Below are positions 24,101 to 35,754 of a DNA stretch of 64,000 bases, in pieces. Below the pieces are notes generated by a model. It was given only the letters and a program-made list of their open reading frames with translations. It did not search any database and was not told the origin of the DNA. Every line of letters starts with the position of its first letter. Within the stretch, counting starts at the first letter, position 1. The DNA is from Temnothorax longispinosus (taxonomy: Eukaryota > Arthropoda > Insecta > Hymenoptera > Formicidae): assembly GCF_030848805.1 (NCBI RefSeq), contig NC_092358.1, positions 20,679,297 to 20,743,296 on the forward strand. The letters run 5' to 3'. The position numbers and the translations under genes were made by a program.

Positions 24101-25562
24101 CGTCGACGATATAATCGCGGCAATACGTACATGAGCCGTACCAGAAATTACGATCCGTGATATGAACGTCCGATGATACGAACGAAAATCGAACGGCGAA
24201 CGAAGCTGGATATATCTCCGCGAAAATTCGCGCCGCGAGAACGTTACTGTATCGAAATGAAAATCTCCGAAGGTAAAGCCTGGTCGCGATCTAATCGGCG
24301 GTACGCAAATTACGTCGAGAATATACGAGTTCGATTTTCACAGAAACGGAATTTTTTTTCCATTTTTGTCGAGCGCAATCACAACGCGATACGATCGACA
24401 AATTAGACCGTCAAACATAAAATAATAATTATAATTACTCTTTATTGGTTAACCATTACCCTCAAAACATTCTTCCAGATATGTAGTTCGTTCTCTCTTA
24501 TATCCGCATTTCCAAATAATTTTCGACAGAAATAGAGAAAAATTAATCTACAAAACCAACAGCGTGTTAATTAAAATCGCAAAGAGTTGAATATCATGTT
24601 TTTTGCACGTCTCAGTTAACATTTCTTGCTAATATTTTTATCATCGCCATTATTTCATCTTTTTCCATTAGAAGATTTATTTTGAACATCCATATCTTGT
24701 GATACAAAAACTATTATTATTTATTATTAAAAATATTATTAAAAACATTTATAAAAACGAGAAAATCTTCTGTATTATAATTAAGTTCAAAACATTGCAT
24801 AATTCTTTATAATTTTTCATTTAATCATTTACCGAAAAACAATTTATTTCCACGCAGTTTGCGTAAGCGGTTTGTTTTGACAATTGTTCTTTTATTAGCG
24901 TCCAAGCATGGTGTATGTTGTATGTTCGTTGTCGCGATTCTCTTTTTCATCGTACGAATGAAAAAGGTCGGCCACCCGACTGGCGGCGCGCGGCGCGGCG
25001 CGTGGCGGTGGTGCAAGCTCGGGCCCGAGTGATAAATCGTCTAATTATCGGTCGTTTTCTCGGCAGAATTGTTGCCGCGATGGATAGGAAATGCAAGTTG
25101 CTCCGCCGAGCGTTTACTCGCGCTAATTGCTGCATCAGCGATCCGCGTTGCGGACTCTCTCTCTGTCCCCGCTGGCCCGTAATTGAATTGCATTTTTCGT
25201 TACCGTGCAGAAGGATCCGATTGTCTAGGGATCCGCGCGATTTTCGCGGCCGGGCGCAGTTGTATCGTTACGTGGCGAGAGCCAATCGATGAATAATATG
25301 TATACGGAGTTATCGTATCTCTACCTTTTTGTGCTCACAACTAAATTTTCCGTATATAATAGGTATTCTCTTTTTATTTAATTGCAAAATATTGTGCTAA
25401 TAATTATATAGAATTATACAATCACCAACAGAACTCATGAAATACGAGAACAGAAATTCGCAAAATATAAAATTAAAAAATCAAACAATTTAATTAGAAA
25501 AATTAAAATATTACAAAGTTTCCTTATTATTATATACTTATACCTAAAAATTTAATAGAATA

Positions 25563-25593
<31 letters not shown>

Positions 25594-28500
25594 GTATATA
25601 TATTAATTATCAAGAAAACGTATAAAGATATATAAATTCCGGGTAAAATATTAAAATAAAACAATGAGATAATAATCCTTCTCTAACACATACGATATCC
25701 CGAATGGATTTTGCTTCACAAAGCTCGGTTATCTTTAAAATTTACCGCCGGATGAATAATGAATGGATCGTCCTTGCATTGTCTTCCCTTCTGATCCGCA
25801 TTATGTCACTTTGGATACGTGCCCAAGGGCGGAGAATAAAATCGACGGGAAAGAGAAGAGCGGCGAGCGGCGTGCGCGTGCACGCGTGCCATAGCGAATG
25901 CCATTCCATAAAACGAAGCGTGACAGCGTTTCGAGGTACGAACTGTCCCGTAATAATAGTCAACCGTATATATCGACTAATCCAATTGATCGTGCGCTAA
26001 AGTGCGTTATTATCGCCTTACACTTTCCACTATGGAACATTGTAAAGCCGGACATTATATTGTATCATATAAGGGCGCATGCAAGGCACGCGCACGCACA
26101 ACGTACGCATGTATATATATGGAGTCACCAAACTTATCGCGTGTCCTTCCAATCGCATATAAACTAGGGGCCATATATTGGAGGAGTTGACGGTTATTTT
26201 AATGTTAATCCTTATAATTTACGTGTTGGAGCTATCCTTCTTTATAATTCCGAAGAAATATAAAAAAATAAAGGTAATAAGATAACAGTAAATAATAAGT
26301 GATAATTATAAAGTCGCGTGCGGGTTTTCGATATTTTTACGCGCGTTAATCTCATATGTATTAATTGTAGACTGCAAGATTGTAACACATATATGATGAC
26401 AAAATTGTTTTATTGCAAAAATTCTTTCCATACTTGTGTGGGAAACTTGCATACAGCATCACGTGATTTTCCAATCCACAATTACACGTTTCCATCTAAT
26501 CTATCTGTCTAAAATTCGTTTTGTGAGTTTGCATCTGTCGAACTATAACGTCCTGGGACCTAAAAGCTGATCTACCAAAGTGCAGAGGACCACGCTTCGC
26601 CTCCTAACTTTCTCATTTCGTTTCGCAAACGAGAGTATCTAGACCGTTGCGAGACTAAATCAAATAACGCAGAAAACGTCGGCGAACCAACTCGACACAA
26701 TCTCTCGTCCGTGCGGGACAACGCATCGCGATATCTCGTACGAGATGAGAGACTTCGTTTATGAGCGAAAAACGCAATATGAAAACAGTCCAGAATGATG
26801 GATCATCCACGCGGATGTGTTATTTCTCTCGTGGTTTCGTTACGCATTTACTAAAGAAATACAATGTATTGCTGCGCGCAATCCGAAATTTGTCTTGCAT
26901 CGAAAATATACTCGCGCGCTCCGTCTGGCGAGCATTAAACGACGCGATGCGAAGAATCTCACCATCAATCTTTTTTTCGTGATTCCCGTTCAAGTATATC
27001 CGATGAACATTTCACGCGTTTGTATGCCCTCGTCTTGCCAGTATGCAGCGATCAACCGCATGTAGATGCGACCGCAGACTATCGTGTTACCCCCGATATA
27101 AGCAACAACTCCATCCTCTTCCCGCCGCTTCCGCAAACCATCACCAAACTACACGCATTCGGCGCATTCGACATCAATGCCCAACACTTGGGGACGATGA
27201 TAGCGGTACGCTCGCGAAATAGAAAGCACGTGCATATTTCTGTTTATGCCTCAATAGATACGAATGGCTGGATGAGGCATAAAAGCGACGACGCCCTCGC
27301 CTACCAAAGCCGTCCTCTTCCGTGTCCGTTTTATTTCGACGTCGCCGTTCCCTCGGCTTCGTTATGCATGCGTGCATGCGTGCGTTCGCGCCCGATCGCG
27401 TGTCGAAAAACTTCGCGCTTTTTTCCCTCCCCATAACCCGCGCAGCGCGCCAGAGAGGGAAAGAGAGGTGCCACCGAACGAAACGAGTGGAGACACGGAG
27501 GTGGTTCGAGTCACCGAGGGTGGAAAATAGAGAGAATAGATTAGCGGCACTATTATGAGCTGAGCGCAAACGAGCGTGCTTCTTGTGGTGCACGTTAAAA
27601 AAGCATTAACATTGTTGTTGCTACACAGCAAGCACTGCTATCCTCTTTTCATACTTTAGCTCTCTTATTCCTCAGCATAATTATATGATCACGGTATAGA
27701 AATATGCAAACATAAATTATGTATTATATACGAACTGTAATGACGCAGCGATATTCATACATGTACATTAATCTTATCATATATTAGCTTTATAAAAATT
27801 ACGGTCACCAGAATTTTTTAAATTTTTATGTGAGGTTATTTTAGGATAAAGTAAGTTAATCTGCAGATTATGTATTACGCATCTAAATGCGGGAATGACG
27901 CGTTACGGACTACACTCGTTTGTAATAATTACATAAAAAGGGACATATAAAACGATTTAACACAATTTCAAAAATTTAAACGAGCAGTATAATATTGGAG
28001 AGGAAAAGTGTTCAATGAAATTGAAAAAAACCCTTTTACAATATTTAAAAATAATTTGGAACGAAAACAGAGACGTGTATTATCTCGGTGATGCACCGTT
28101 CGTGATATCGATATGGCAGGATGCGGATTCGCTTAGAGCTGTTTTTTACAGCTAAAACAACATAAGATGCGTGCAGGAAAAAGAAGATGAGATCCTTAGC
28201 GCCGCGGTAACGCACCTGGAGCACACGCGTTTTTTTGCGGCTTTCCATTTTCGCGACAGATCGGTAGGACTCGCATCCCTTTTTCTCTCTCTTTCTCTGC
28301 GATGCTTCGACTTGCGACGATGTGAAATTGATTGGCGAAGAAACGGGACGGTTCTTATAATAACATTTCCGCGGACGTAGCGAGACGTATCGGAAGTATG
28401 TTGCGAGACCGAAATAAAATCGCGGGATCGAATACTTTCGCAGTGGGAGACCTCTTCCTCGAACATGACGATAACGATCGTGGGAAACGATCGACTTTAT

Positions 28501-29437
28501 CGAAGTACTACTGAAGGAGCCGGTACTTTCTCGTATTATTCGTATTCGATATACAGTTGTTGAATCGATCCGAGTTCTTGAATTCCATTCCTCGTTGAGA
28601 CCTTATACCACATTTTCTCTCTCGAAGCTGTCCCACTTCCCCACGCCTTCTTGTCTCTTTAATCTTGTATTCTACTTTGAAAATGGCTTACGTATTGTCG
28701 CCCACTCCTGATGCACAATTGTTTTATTTATTAACACCATACACGCGGAAGTATTAAAGCCATCTAATACGCGCGTTCAGTCATCGAATTTCTCTGTAAT
28801 ATTTAAAAACGTATCTTTTCACTGATACATTAATATTACAGCTCAACTACTTCATTCTGCAAAAGAATAGATGGGAATTGCGACGAATCGCAAGTAGTGA
28901 GGTCTCTTTGTGACTCGGCATACTGAACGGCAATTAATGTTCCCGATTGCACACGTTTTTCTTCGCCAGCCAACAATTTCCTGCCGATGCTTTTTTTTTT
29001 TCTAAAAAAAACTACACACGTAAGATATTTTCTTCTTATTCGGTTGCCATTATCATCTTTTTTGTTCTCTACGAAATAAGCCTCTTTCAAAAGTCATCTT
29101 GTTTAATGGTGGCAACTTCACGCGAGATGGGAAAGATAAATTCGATCTTTCCGCATTTTCTACGGTCGCCAAACCACACACGCACCCGGCGCCCAAAAAC
29201 GTGCAGCTGCAAGATATTGACCCACGAATTCTTTGGATCGTGCGCAGCTGGGCGCGTCCTCACAACACGCCCATCGCAGAATCTATTTTCGAAAATTCGG
29301 CAACGCGTCATTACAACATCATGAGCCTTCAGCTGCTTTAGCATTTTTTACACTGAAATTTCTTTTTACTACGAGCGATTTCAGGATACTATTAACTGGT
29401 ATAATAACAATCATATTGTAGCGTTATGATTATAATT
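24101..29437. other. Unassigned non-coding DNA
   Basis: No gene is recognised in over 5 kb. A TA repeat lies at 25561-25605 and a GCATGCGT repeat at 27364-27384. AT-rich stretches run about 24410-24850, 25300-25690 and 27650-28060. The frames at 24915-25292, 25704-26000, 27020-27593 and 28947-29344 overlap one another on both strands and show no recognisable protein signature. A good acceptor-like site at 25075 has no matching donor. Confidence 0.5.
25561..25605. repeat. (TA)n microsatellite
   Basis: Uninterrupted TA units at about 25563-25586, then TA-rich DNA with a TATG interruption. Confidence 0.92.
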
Positions 29438-30217
29438 TGTAAAAACAATATAGGAAAGTCAAAAGCCAAAACACGAGCAATAAAGAATATTACTGTTAAA
29501 TTAATCTATAGTTTATTGTCCAAAGGTAGAAGAAACATTGTAGACGTTTCGACTAATCGTAAGTCTCTTCTTCAACACAATAAATAATTAAAACAAAGAA
29601 TATGAGAATTAAAAGGTAAACAATATGATATAAAACGGATTACACGTAAACAGAGTTAACATAATATAAAGATAAATAAAGATAGGTATAACTTCATGGA
29701 TTAAAAAATACGAATCGTAAGTAAGATCGATAAGAGACCATGAAAAAGGTCAGAGACATTGTCGCGAGTATAAAATTTTAAACGTTGAATTTAAAATCAA
29801 ACAAAATAATTTAAGTCAATAGTTAAGAAAGACGTTAAAAAATTTATTTTTCATTTGGAGACGAGAATATATTAATCTAATAAGTTCAGTGAAGATGTGA
29901 GTTTCGGTTTAAACCTTATAGTCCAATTAATTGTGTATAGTTTAATGTAAGTCAAAAACTAAGAAATAAAAATATAATAGTTCTGTGATTAAAACATTAA
30001 AAATATGAAGAATGAAAATTAAACAATTCTAAATGGTAAAGAAGTTATAGAATTAAGGAGGTAAAAATTCAATAAAGCTATAAAATAACTATAAAATAAA
30101 ATAACAACTTACAAAGAATAGTCAAGTAAAGATAATGGAAATAAACTGTGGGTTAATTTAACGATATCCTTTTACTGCTCGTATTTTAGCCTTTGACTTT
30201 CCTATGTTGTTTTACAT
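29438..30217. mobile_element. TIR element of about 0.76 kb, non-autonomous
   Basis: The left end (29449-29484: ataggaaagtcaaaagcc, then acgagcaataaa) and the inverse of the right end (30171-30207: ataggaaagtcaaaggct, then acgagcagtaaa) match over about 40 bases with a few substitutions. Similarity reaches gtaaaa just outside. The interior is AT-rich and has no open frame of useful length, so it cannot encode a transposase. Exact termini and the target-site duplication are unclear, so the superfamily is not assigned. An internal motif at 29543-29575 resembles a hammerhead core on the minus strand. Confidence 0.7.
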
Positions 30218-32258
30218 ATGTATAACGTGCGTAGCTAATTTATTATTATTATTTGTATTATAATACAAAAAAATGTACTGTAAATAAGCTATAAATATCG
30301 AATCATTACTGCTACTCTACAATTAGTCAAGTGACACAGTTAATCACTATCTGAAATTGTTCGTAGCACTGACAGCACTAATGCACTTCGCAAAGGAAAA
30401 GGGATAATTACCTTTCCGCATTTACGTCGACTTACGGCAGCGCTTGTCGACGCGATTAACGACAGGCCGATAGGCCAATAACGATTGCGATTAATTATAA
30501 TGGCTTCAATTCTAGCACGCTTGCAAACTCGTCATCTCTCTCTCTTGTTCTTTTGCATAATCTTCCCGTGCGCGCGCAAATCGTAAAGCGTACGATTTCA
30601 ATATCGCTCGTGCGAATTTCTACGTAATTCGATTTCGATCTGACGACAAGGTATGTCGCCTTTCCACTCTTGACTCTGTAAAACAGAGCAGGCCATATAT
30701 ATGGCACCTCGCGACAATTGCTATATTCTTATCAAGAGACACTACCGTATTTACACGACAATGAAAATTTTTTTCGATTATCCGTTCATCCGTTGAGCCT
30801 TCAGACACTTTGAAATATATCTTTCTTTAAAGAGTCTGATGGAACGACATTCTTTTACAGTTCTGCTTTTCATAATTAGATGTTTTGATAAGTATGACGT
30901 AAATTAATATCGAGTCAGGTGTACATAATGTATCATTCGTAGAATAAATGCAATTACAAGTGTCTATCAATTGCAGGAATAAGTGGAAATACTTTATCAC
31001 AGTTTTTAGAAAAAAAATAGTAGTCAAATAATAGTGTCAAAAGATAGATCACAAGAGAGGACAGTAAAAGAGAAACGGTAAAAAGAGAAAAAGATCTGTC
31101 GTGCATATAAACTTTTCTCAAATTCTCGTCTGACTGATAAAACTTTAAAGGGGCGAGAAAACGCACTCCACCCTCGCCTGCAATTTTCTGTCGCATCTCC
31201 GTTCGTCTCTCGTTCAAGTTAATGAAAGCACCTTTCGTTGAAACGATATAAAGAGCGGACCCGTTCGAAAGGGATCGCAGGACAGAAAAAGAAGGGCGAA
31301 AATGCGCGCCGTATACGCCGGCGCTTTTATTGCCCCGTTATTTCATTACGAATTCACCGTCGAGCGATCGCGAAGTCGAATACACAATTATCTAATTAGA
31401 GCGGCAATTACGTCATCGGAATTTCATTGGGCGTGTTAAGCGGCCAGGTAAGGCAAGGCCGTGTACATACCCGCGCGCACACAATCGCCGACTTCGATCG
31501 GTCGCTGCGATGTAACTCGATTTTCCGAGACGACCGAGAAACGGGTAGGGAAGAATGAGGAAACTATTTTGCCGGCAATTACAGAAAACCGACCTTGCGG
31601 CTCTTTCTCTCGCACCGCCACCTTCTCTTTTCTCCATTCTTTTTCGCCGCGGCAAAAACATACCTACCTTGGCGTGCCCGCGATTAATTTGCTGACTCGC
31701 GATCGTGTGATGAACAACGACTCCGCTAATCGACAGGATGCAACACCGCGACTACGGACTATTGCGTGTATGTGTGTGCATACATATATATCGACATGAA
31801 TTCAGTACTTTTATACTGATTAACTTCTAACGCTGCTCTCCTCATGAATTCGCGTGCGTTACCACCTTATCTTAATCGGTCTGCATCTTATGGAATAATT
31901 CTCAATTGCTATCGTTTGTATTTTTATCGAAATAGCTTGGCGAAGGATGCGATACGTACAGTATATAAATGGAAACTACATGCTACAAGCTATAATTAAT
32001 ACTGCAACGTTCAGAGGACGACATAACTTAGAAAAGCGAAGGTAGAGAGAACGAGAGAGCTACGAAAAGAGGGAGAGAAAACGACCGTACGTGAAATATC
32101 GCGTCGCGTGTTGCACAGAATTTTTTACTTATTCCGAGGTTAATTTAGCATTCGCACGACGTTATTCAGGAGTAAGGAAGTCGTTTGTATCGCGAAAGGC
32201 CGGAGAGAGAGAAATACGCGGGTATGCGAGAGTATTAGCAGGTACTTATTATTTCGCG

Positions 32259-32263
<5 letters not shown>
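30218..32263. other. Unassigned non-coding DNA
   Basis: No gene is recognised. GC-rich at about 31230-31760. A strong donor-like CAG|gtaagg lies at 31447 on the plus strand, but no acceptor or start precedes it convincingly. Confidence 0.5.
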
Positions 32264-32313
<50 letters not shown>

Positions 32314-32324
32314 TCTCTTTCTCT
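32264..32324. repeat. (CT)n then (CTTT)n microsatellite
   Basis: CT dinucleotides to about 32306 pass into CTTTCT hexamers. Frames through it read as Ser/Leu or Arg/Glu repeats. Confidence 0.95.
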
Positions 32325-32551
32325 GTCCGTCGCCGGACAAGCGATGATTTAAAACTTAAATAGAATTAACGGCATTATTTTCTGAATAGGATTTAATTAA
32401 AAACAGCATCCTGTAGCTCAATAGTAGCAGGTCTATCAGGGCAACGTTGTTATTCATAGTGAAATTAGATGTAATTAACTCTATGTATTTATTTTGAGAG
32501 ACGGAGGAAACGCTTGTACAATTACAATTTGTATTATGCATTAATGTTCTG

Positions 32552-32631
32552 GATGGTTATCGGATTATACCTTAAATATAATACGGTTATTCGATGGTTA
32601 TCAGATTGCACCTTAAATGGGTAATATGGTT
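32552..32631 (+). repeat. Tandem duplication, 41-bp unit
   Basis: Two adjacent copies begin at 32552 and 32593 with gatggttatc, share the gatt and accttaaat blocks and differ at several positions, mostly at the 3' end. Confidence 0.75.
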
Positions 32632-34560
32632 TAAAATCCACAAAAGCTATTTTCGTTAAAAATTCATCAATTTAATTGAAAGACTGTCTGCCACTTAATA
32701 TTGCAATTTGGAAATTGTATGTGTCGTGTTAAGCAAATATAAAATTGTATGCTTCATTCTTTTTCAGAATACGTATTCTCATCTTTCATTATCCATTAAA
32801 TATTACACCATCCAATTCTGGAGTTTAAAAATTTGTGTTAATATCGAGGTTAATATAAAGGACGCGTCTCAACGTTACATTTTGACATATAAATATCATA
32901 TAAATGTCATATTTTCGATATTAATACCAGAATAGAATGTTTACAAAGAACGACCGCATTTAGAGCTGAAGGAGTAGGAGTTCCAGAACTCATGTACTCA
33001 TAACTCACATTTCACGCTAAACGTGTCCATGATTAAAAGTTTTGTTTCTGCTACACGAAGATCGCACGCAGCGTTATCTTACAATTAGATCGAGAACGGA
33101 ACGGCCGTGTTTTAACGTACGACAGGAATACCGAGACCAGGAATCTATCTGGGCCAATTTTGTCCCGCCTGAAACGTGCCCGGCCATCCGTCGCTCGCGT
33201 TGCTTTCGCGGAAATTTGCATGAACGCGCGTGAACGATTGCCCGACGCGAGCTCTCGCGATACCCGTAGATTCCTCCGTTGGCGGGCGAACGGTACATAC
33301 GTATCACGCATTCGACTCTGCTCGTGACGTGATATATCCGCATTTAATATGGGAATTCGTGCACTCGCGATGGGGGGGGAGAAGAGAAAGAGGGTGAGGG
33401 GACAAGCAGTCCGTTTGTTCCGATTTCAACGATACCGAACAACACGGGAGCAGATTTTGATTAATGGTTTTTCGTTTACACGCACCCCCGGACCTTTCAG
33501 AGAAGGACCTGCGTTTCCCCTCCTCCCTGTGCTCTGCAGTCAGATTATATCCTTTTTCTCTCTCTTTTTTTTACTAGCATGCCAAAACCATTTTGACATC
33601 CGTCTCAGACTCTCGGCCATCGCATCTTTTTTCCTCTCGCCGTTTCCGGCAACGCCCTCTTTCTTCTATTTCTCTTTTTTCCCGCGGATCTAGTCCCACT
33701 CCTTTTTATCTGTCGGTTGACCCTCGTAGAACCAGTAGATTACGTTACTCATGCTCTCTAGGTGTAGTGTCAAGTATGAAACATTATACTTGACGGTGTC
33801 ACTTGAGTCGAAGAGTTCGTGCGCGCGCGCGGAGAGAGAGATATGTTGTTCTGGACACATATACCGCGAAACAGGAGAAATAAGCAATTATGCGATTTTA
33901 TGTATGGATCGGCAACCCAGCGAATCATGTGCTCGGCACATGTAGCAATTTTTAGGTAAAGCATTTCGATGCAATAGCGAAAATTAATTTGTCATAGTCG
34001 ATCTCGTTTTACTCGAGTTCGCATCAATTAACTGAAAAATGGAGGATAGTCTATTTTTCATCTAATCGACGCGAACCGCGATAAGACCTAAGGGGTGCAT
34101 CGTGATAACGCGAATAGATCCATCAGGGCACTCTACGTCATTCCCCTTAGAGCACCGATAGAGGGAAAACCAATGAAACAACGAATCCAGAATCGTTTCC
34201 GATAAAACGCTCATCCATCATCTCGTCTGCCACTTAAACCGCCTGGCAAGCCGGTTACTCGCGTAACTCATTTATGCAGTTGCGCATATAAAAGCGCAAT
34301 CAAGTGGATATCCCGCGACGCAGTATAAAATCCACGAGTCTACGTTGCTCAACTGCATATCGCTAATGGAAACTCGTCGCTCATAAACTAGAAATTGAAA
34401 TTATTATTTTAGTTTTATTACTTATGTTTTATTTTTTGTTATCGCCCTATTAATATTATTATTACTATAATAATAGCAATTATTATTATTATGTTGTTAT
34501 TTTCTCTCGTTATTATTATGTTATTATATTATTATTTCCTCTCGTTAACGCTACTGGTGT
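32632..34560. other. Unassigned non-coding DNA with ATT-rich tract
   Basis: No gene is recognised. Two TATA-like boxes 38 bp apart lie at 34286-34293 and 34324-34330. An ATT/TTA-rich imperfect repeat covers about 34425-34545, with ttctctcgtt and ttcctctcgtt recurring inside it. GC-rich frames at 33042-33690 overlap on both strands. Confidence 0.5.
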
Positions 34561-34800
34561 AAAGTAAATGTACCAATGTGCCTGGACATTTACACACGTA
34601 CCTATGTCTGGACATTTTTATCATTTTAGTCCTTAAATAAGCTATAACGCGATTTAAAATCAAAGAATCAAAGATAAAAATATTTTTCTCGTATTATATT
34701 TTTATCTTTGATTTTAATTCGCGTTATACTTATTTAAAAACGAAAATAATAAAGGTCCAGATATAGTTCTTAAGTGTTCCAGCATTGGTACATTTATCTT
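34561..34800. mobile_element. 240-bp miniature inverted-repeat element
   Basis: The left end aaagtaaatgtaccaatg (34561-34578) matches the inverse of the right end (34783-34800) at 16 of 18 positions. Inside, ctggacattttta pairs with taaaggtccag, and a long central arm containing taacgcg and caaagataaaaata pairs with its inverse around 34680-34735. Nearly the whole element can fold back on itself. There is no coding capacity and the target-site duplication is unclear, so the superfamily is left open. Confidence 0.75.
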
Positions 34801-34893
34801 GCCGTCTAGAATCTAGATTGTCAAATTCACCAATGGCGTCTGCGTTAATATACGAAAATCTAAATAAATCATCTATTTATTTAGCAATGAATT

Positions 34894-35071
34894 GCGAAAG
34901 AACACGGCAATATTTCGTCGACAAGCAGGAAAACATTGCATGCATGACCCGATTCGTATGAGCACGAAATAATTTATATCGCTCTTCTAGAACCGATGCA
35001 TCTTCGTTCTTGGAATGCGTTCAAATGCAGGAAGCGGCTTTACAGTACAAACGATCGTTTGATATCTATCG
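34894..35071 (+). repeat. Diverged duplication, copy A
   Basis: Aligns in the same orientation with 35490-35671. Shared blocks in order are tcgtcg..agcag, acccgattcgt, agaaacgatgcatc (agaaccgatgcatc here), cttggaatgcg, agtac.aacg and cgtttgat.tctatcg. No reading frame is conserved between the copies; this copy has stops in each. Confidence 0.75.
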
Positions 35072-35403
35072 GTGGCGTATGAGGTAAACAGCATAGCGAT
35101 GGATCCTTTATGCGCCTTTGAAAAAGGGCGAATTGATTTTTTAAAATATTAATATTTATCTCCTATGTGGATTTAAATCACTGCGCGGAAAAAATAGAAT
35201 GTTTCCCTTGAAAGAGAGTAAAACGAGTTGGAATACATTATTGTTCGGAAAGGCAATATTTATTGAGCCGTAACTCTCAAATCTTTTTGTGAACTATGGT
35301 GAACTGAATAATATCGAATACTCTCGTGCTCGTGTTGAAATATGATCATAGAAATCACAAAAATCCCTTTTAACGTTTATCGTGCAATATACAAGACTCC
35401 ATG

Positions 35404-35419
35404 AAAAAAAAAAAAAAAA
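35404..35419. repeat. A16 homopolymer
   Basis: Sixteen consecutive A residues between the two copies of the 35 kb duplication. Confidence 0.9.
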
Positions 35420-35489
35420 CTCTTTCTTCTTCCTCGCGATACTTCTTTTTATACGCGCAATTTACAAACAAATAGTTATCCCATAACCG

Positions 35490-35671
35490 CGAGGGAAAAT
35501 GACAATTTCGCGTTCTCGTCGGCGAGCAGAAGAAAGCACTGCCGGAGACGACGACCCCGATTCGTCTAAGCGTGAAATCATTCATACCGTCCATTTAGAA
35601 ACGATGCATCATCGTTTCCTTGGAATGCGCTCCAGCGTTTTAAAGTACGAACGGCCGTTTGATTTCTATCG
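35490..35671 (+). repeat. Diverged duplication, copy B
   Basis: Second copy of the segment at 34894-35071, offset by about 600-608 bp. A 62-codon plus frame crosses this copy (35499-35687), but the matching frame in copy A is broken by stops and indels. The shared sequence is therefore unlikely to be coding. Confidence 0.75.
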
Positions 35672-35708
35672 CGCCGAGACGCGATAAAATTGTCGTGTTT
35701 GTAACACC

Positions 35709-35711
<3 letters not shown>

Positions 35712-35750
<39 letters not shown>
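35712..35750. repeat. (CA)19 microsatellite
   Basis: Uninterrupted CA dinucleotides, followed by a short atatgcacacatacatgtgt tail. Confidence 0.95.

Positions 35751-35754
<4 letters not shown>

Noticed and set aside
26083..26094. aaggcacgcg, sharing the miR-124 start
   Set aside because: Only the first bases match and no hairpin surrounds it.
27503..27515. ggttcgagtcacc, resembling a tRNA B box
   Set aside because: No A box or cloverleaf pairing at the proper distance.
35499..35687. 62-codon plus frame across duplicate copy B
   Set aside because: The corresponding frame in copy A (34894-35071) is interrupted by stops and indels, so the shared sequence is not protein-coding in this frame.
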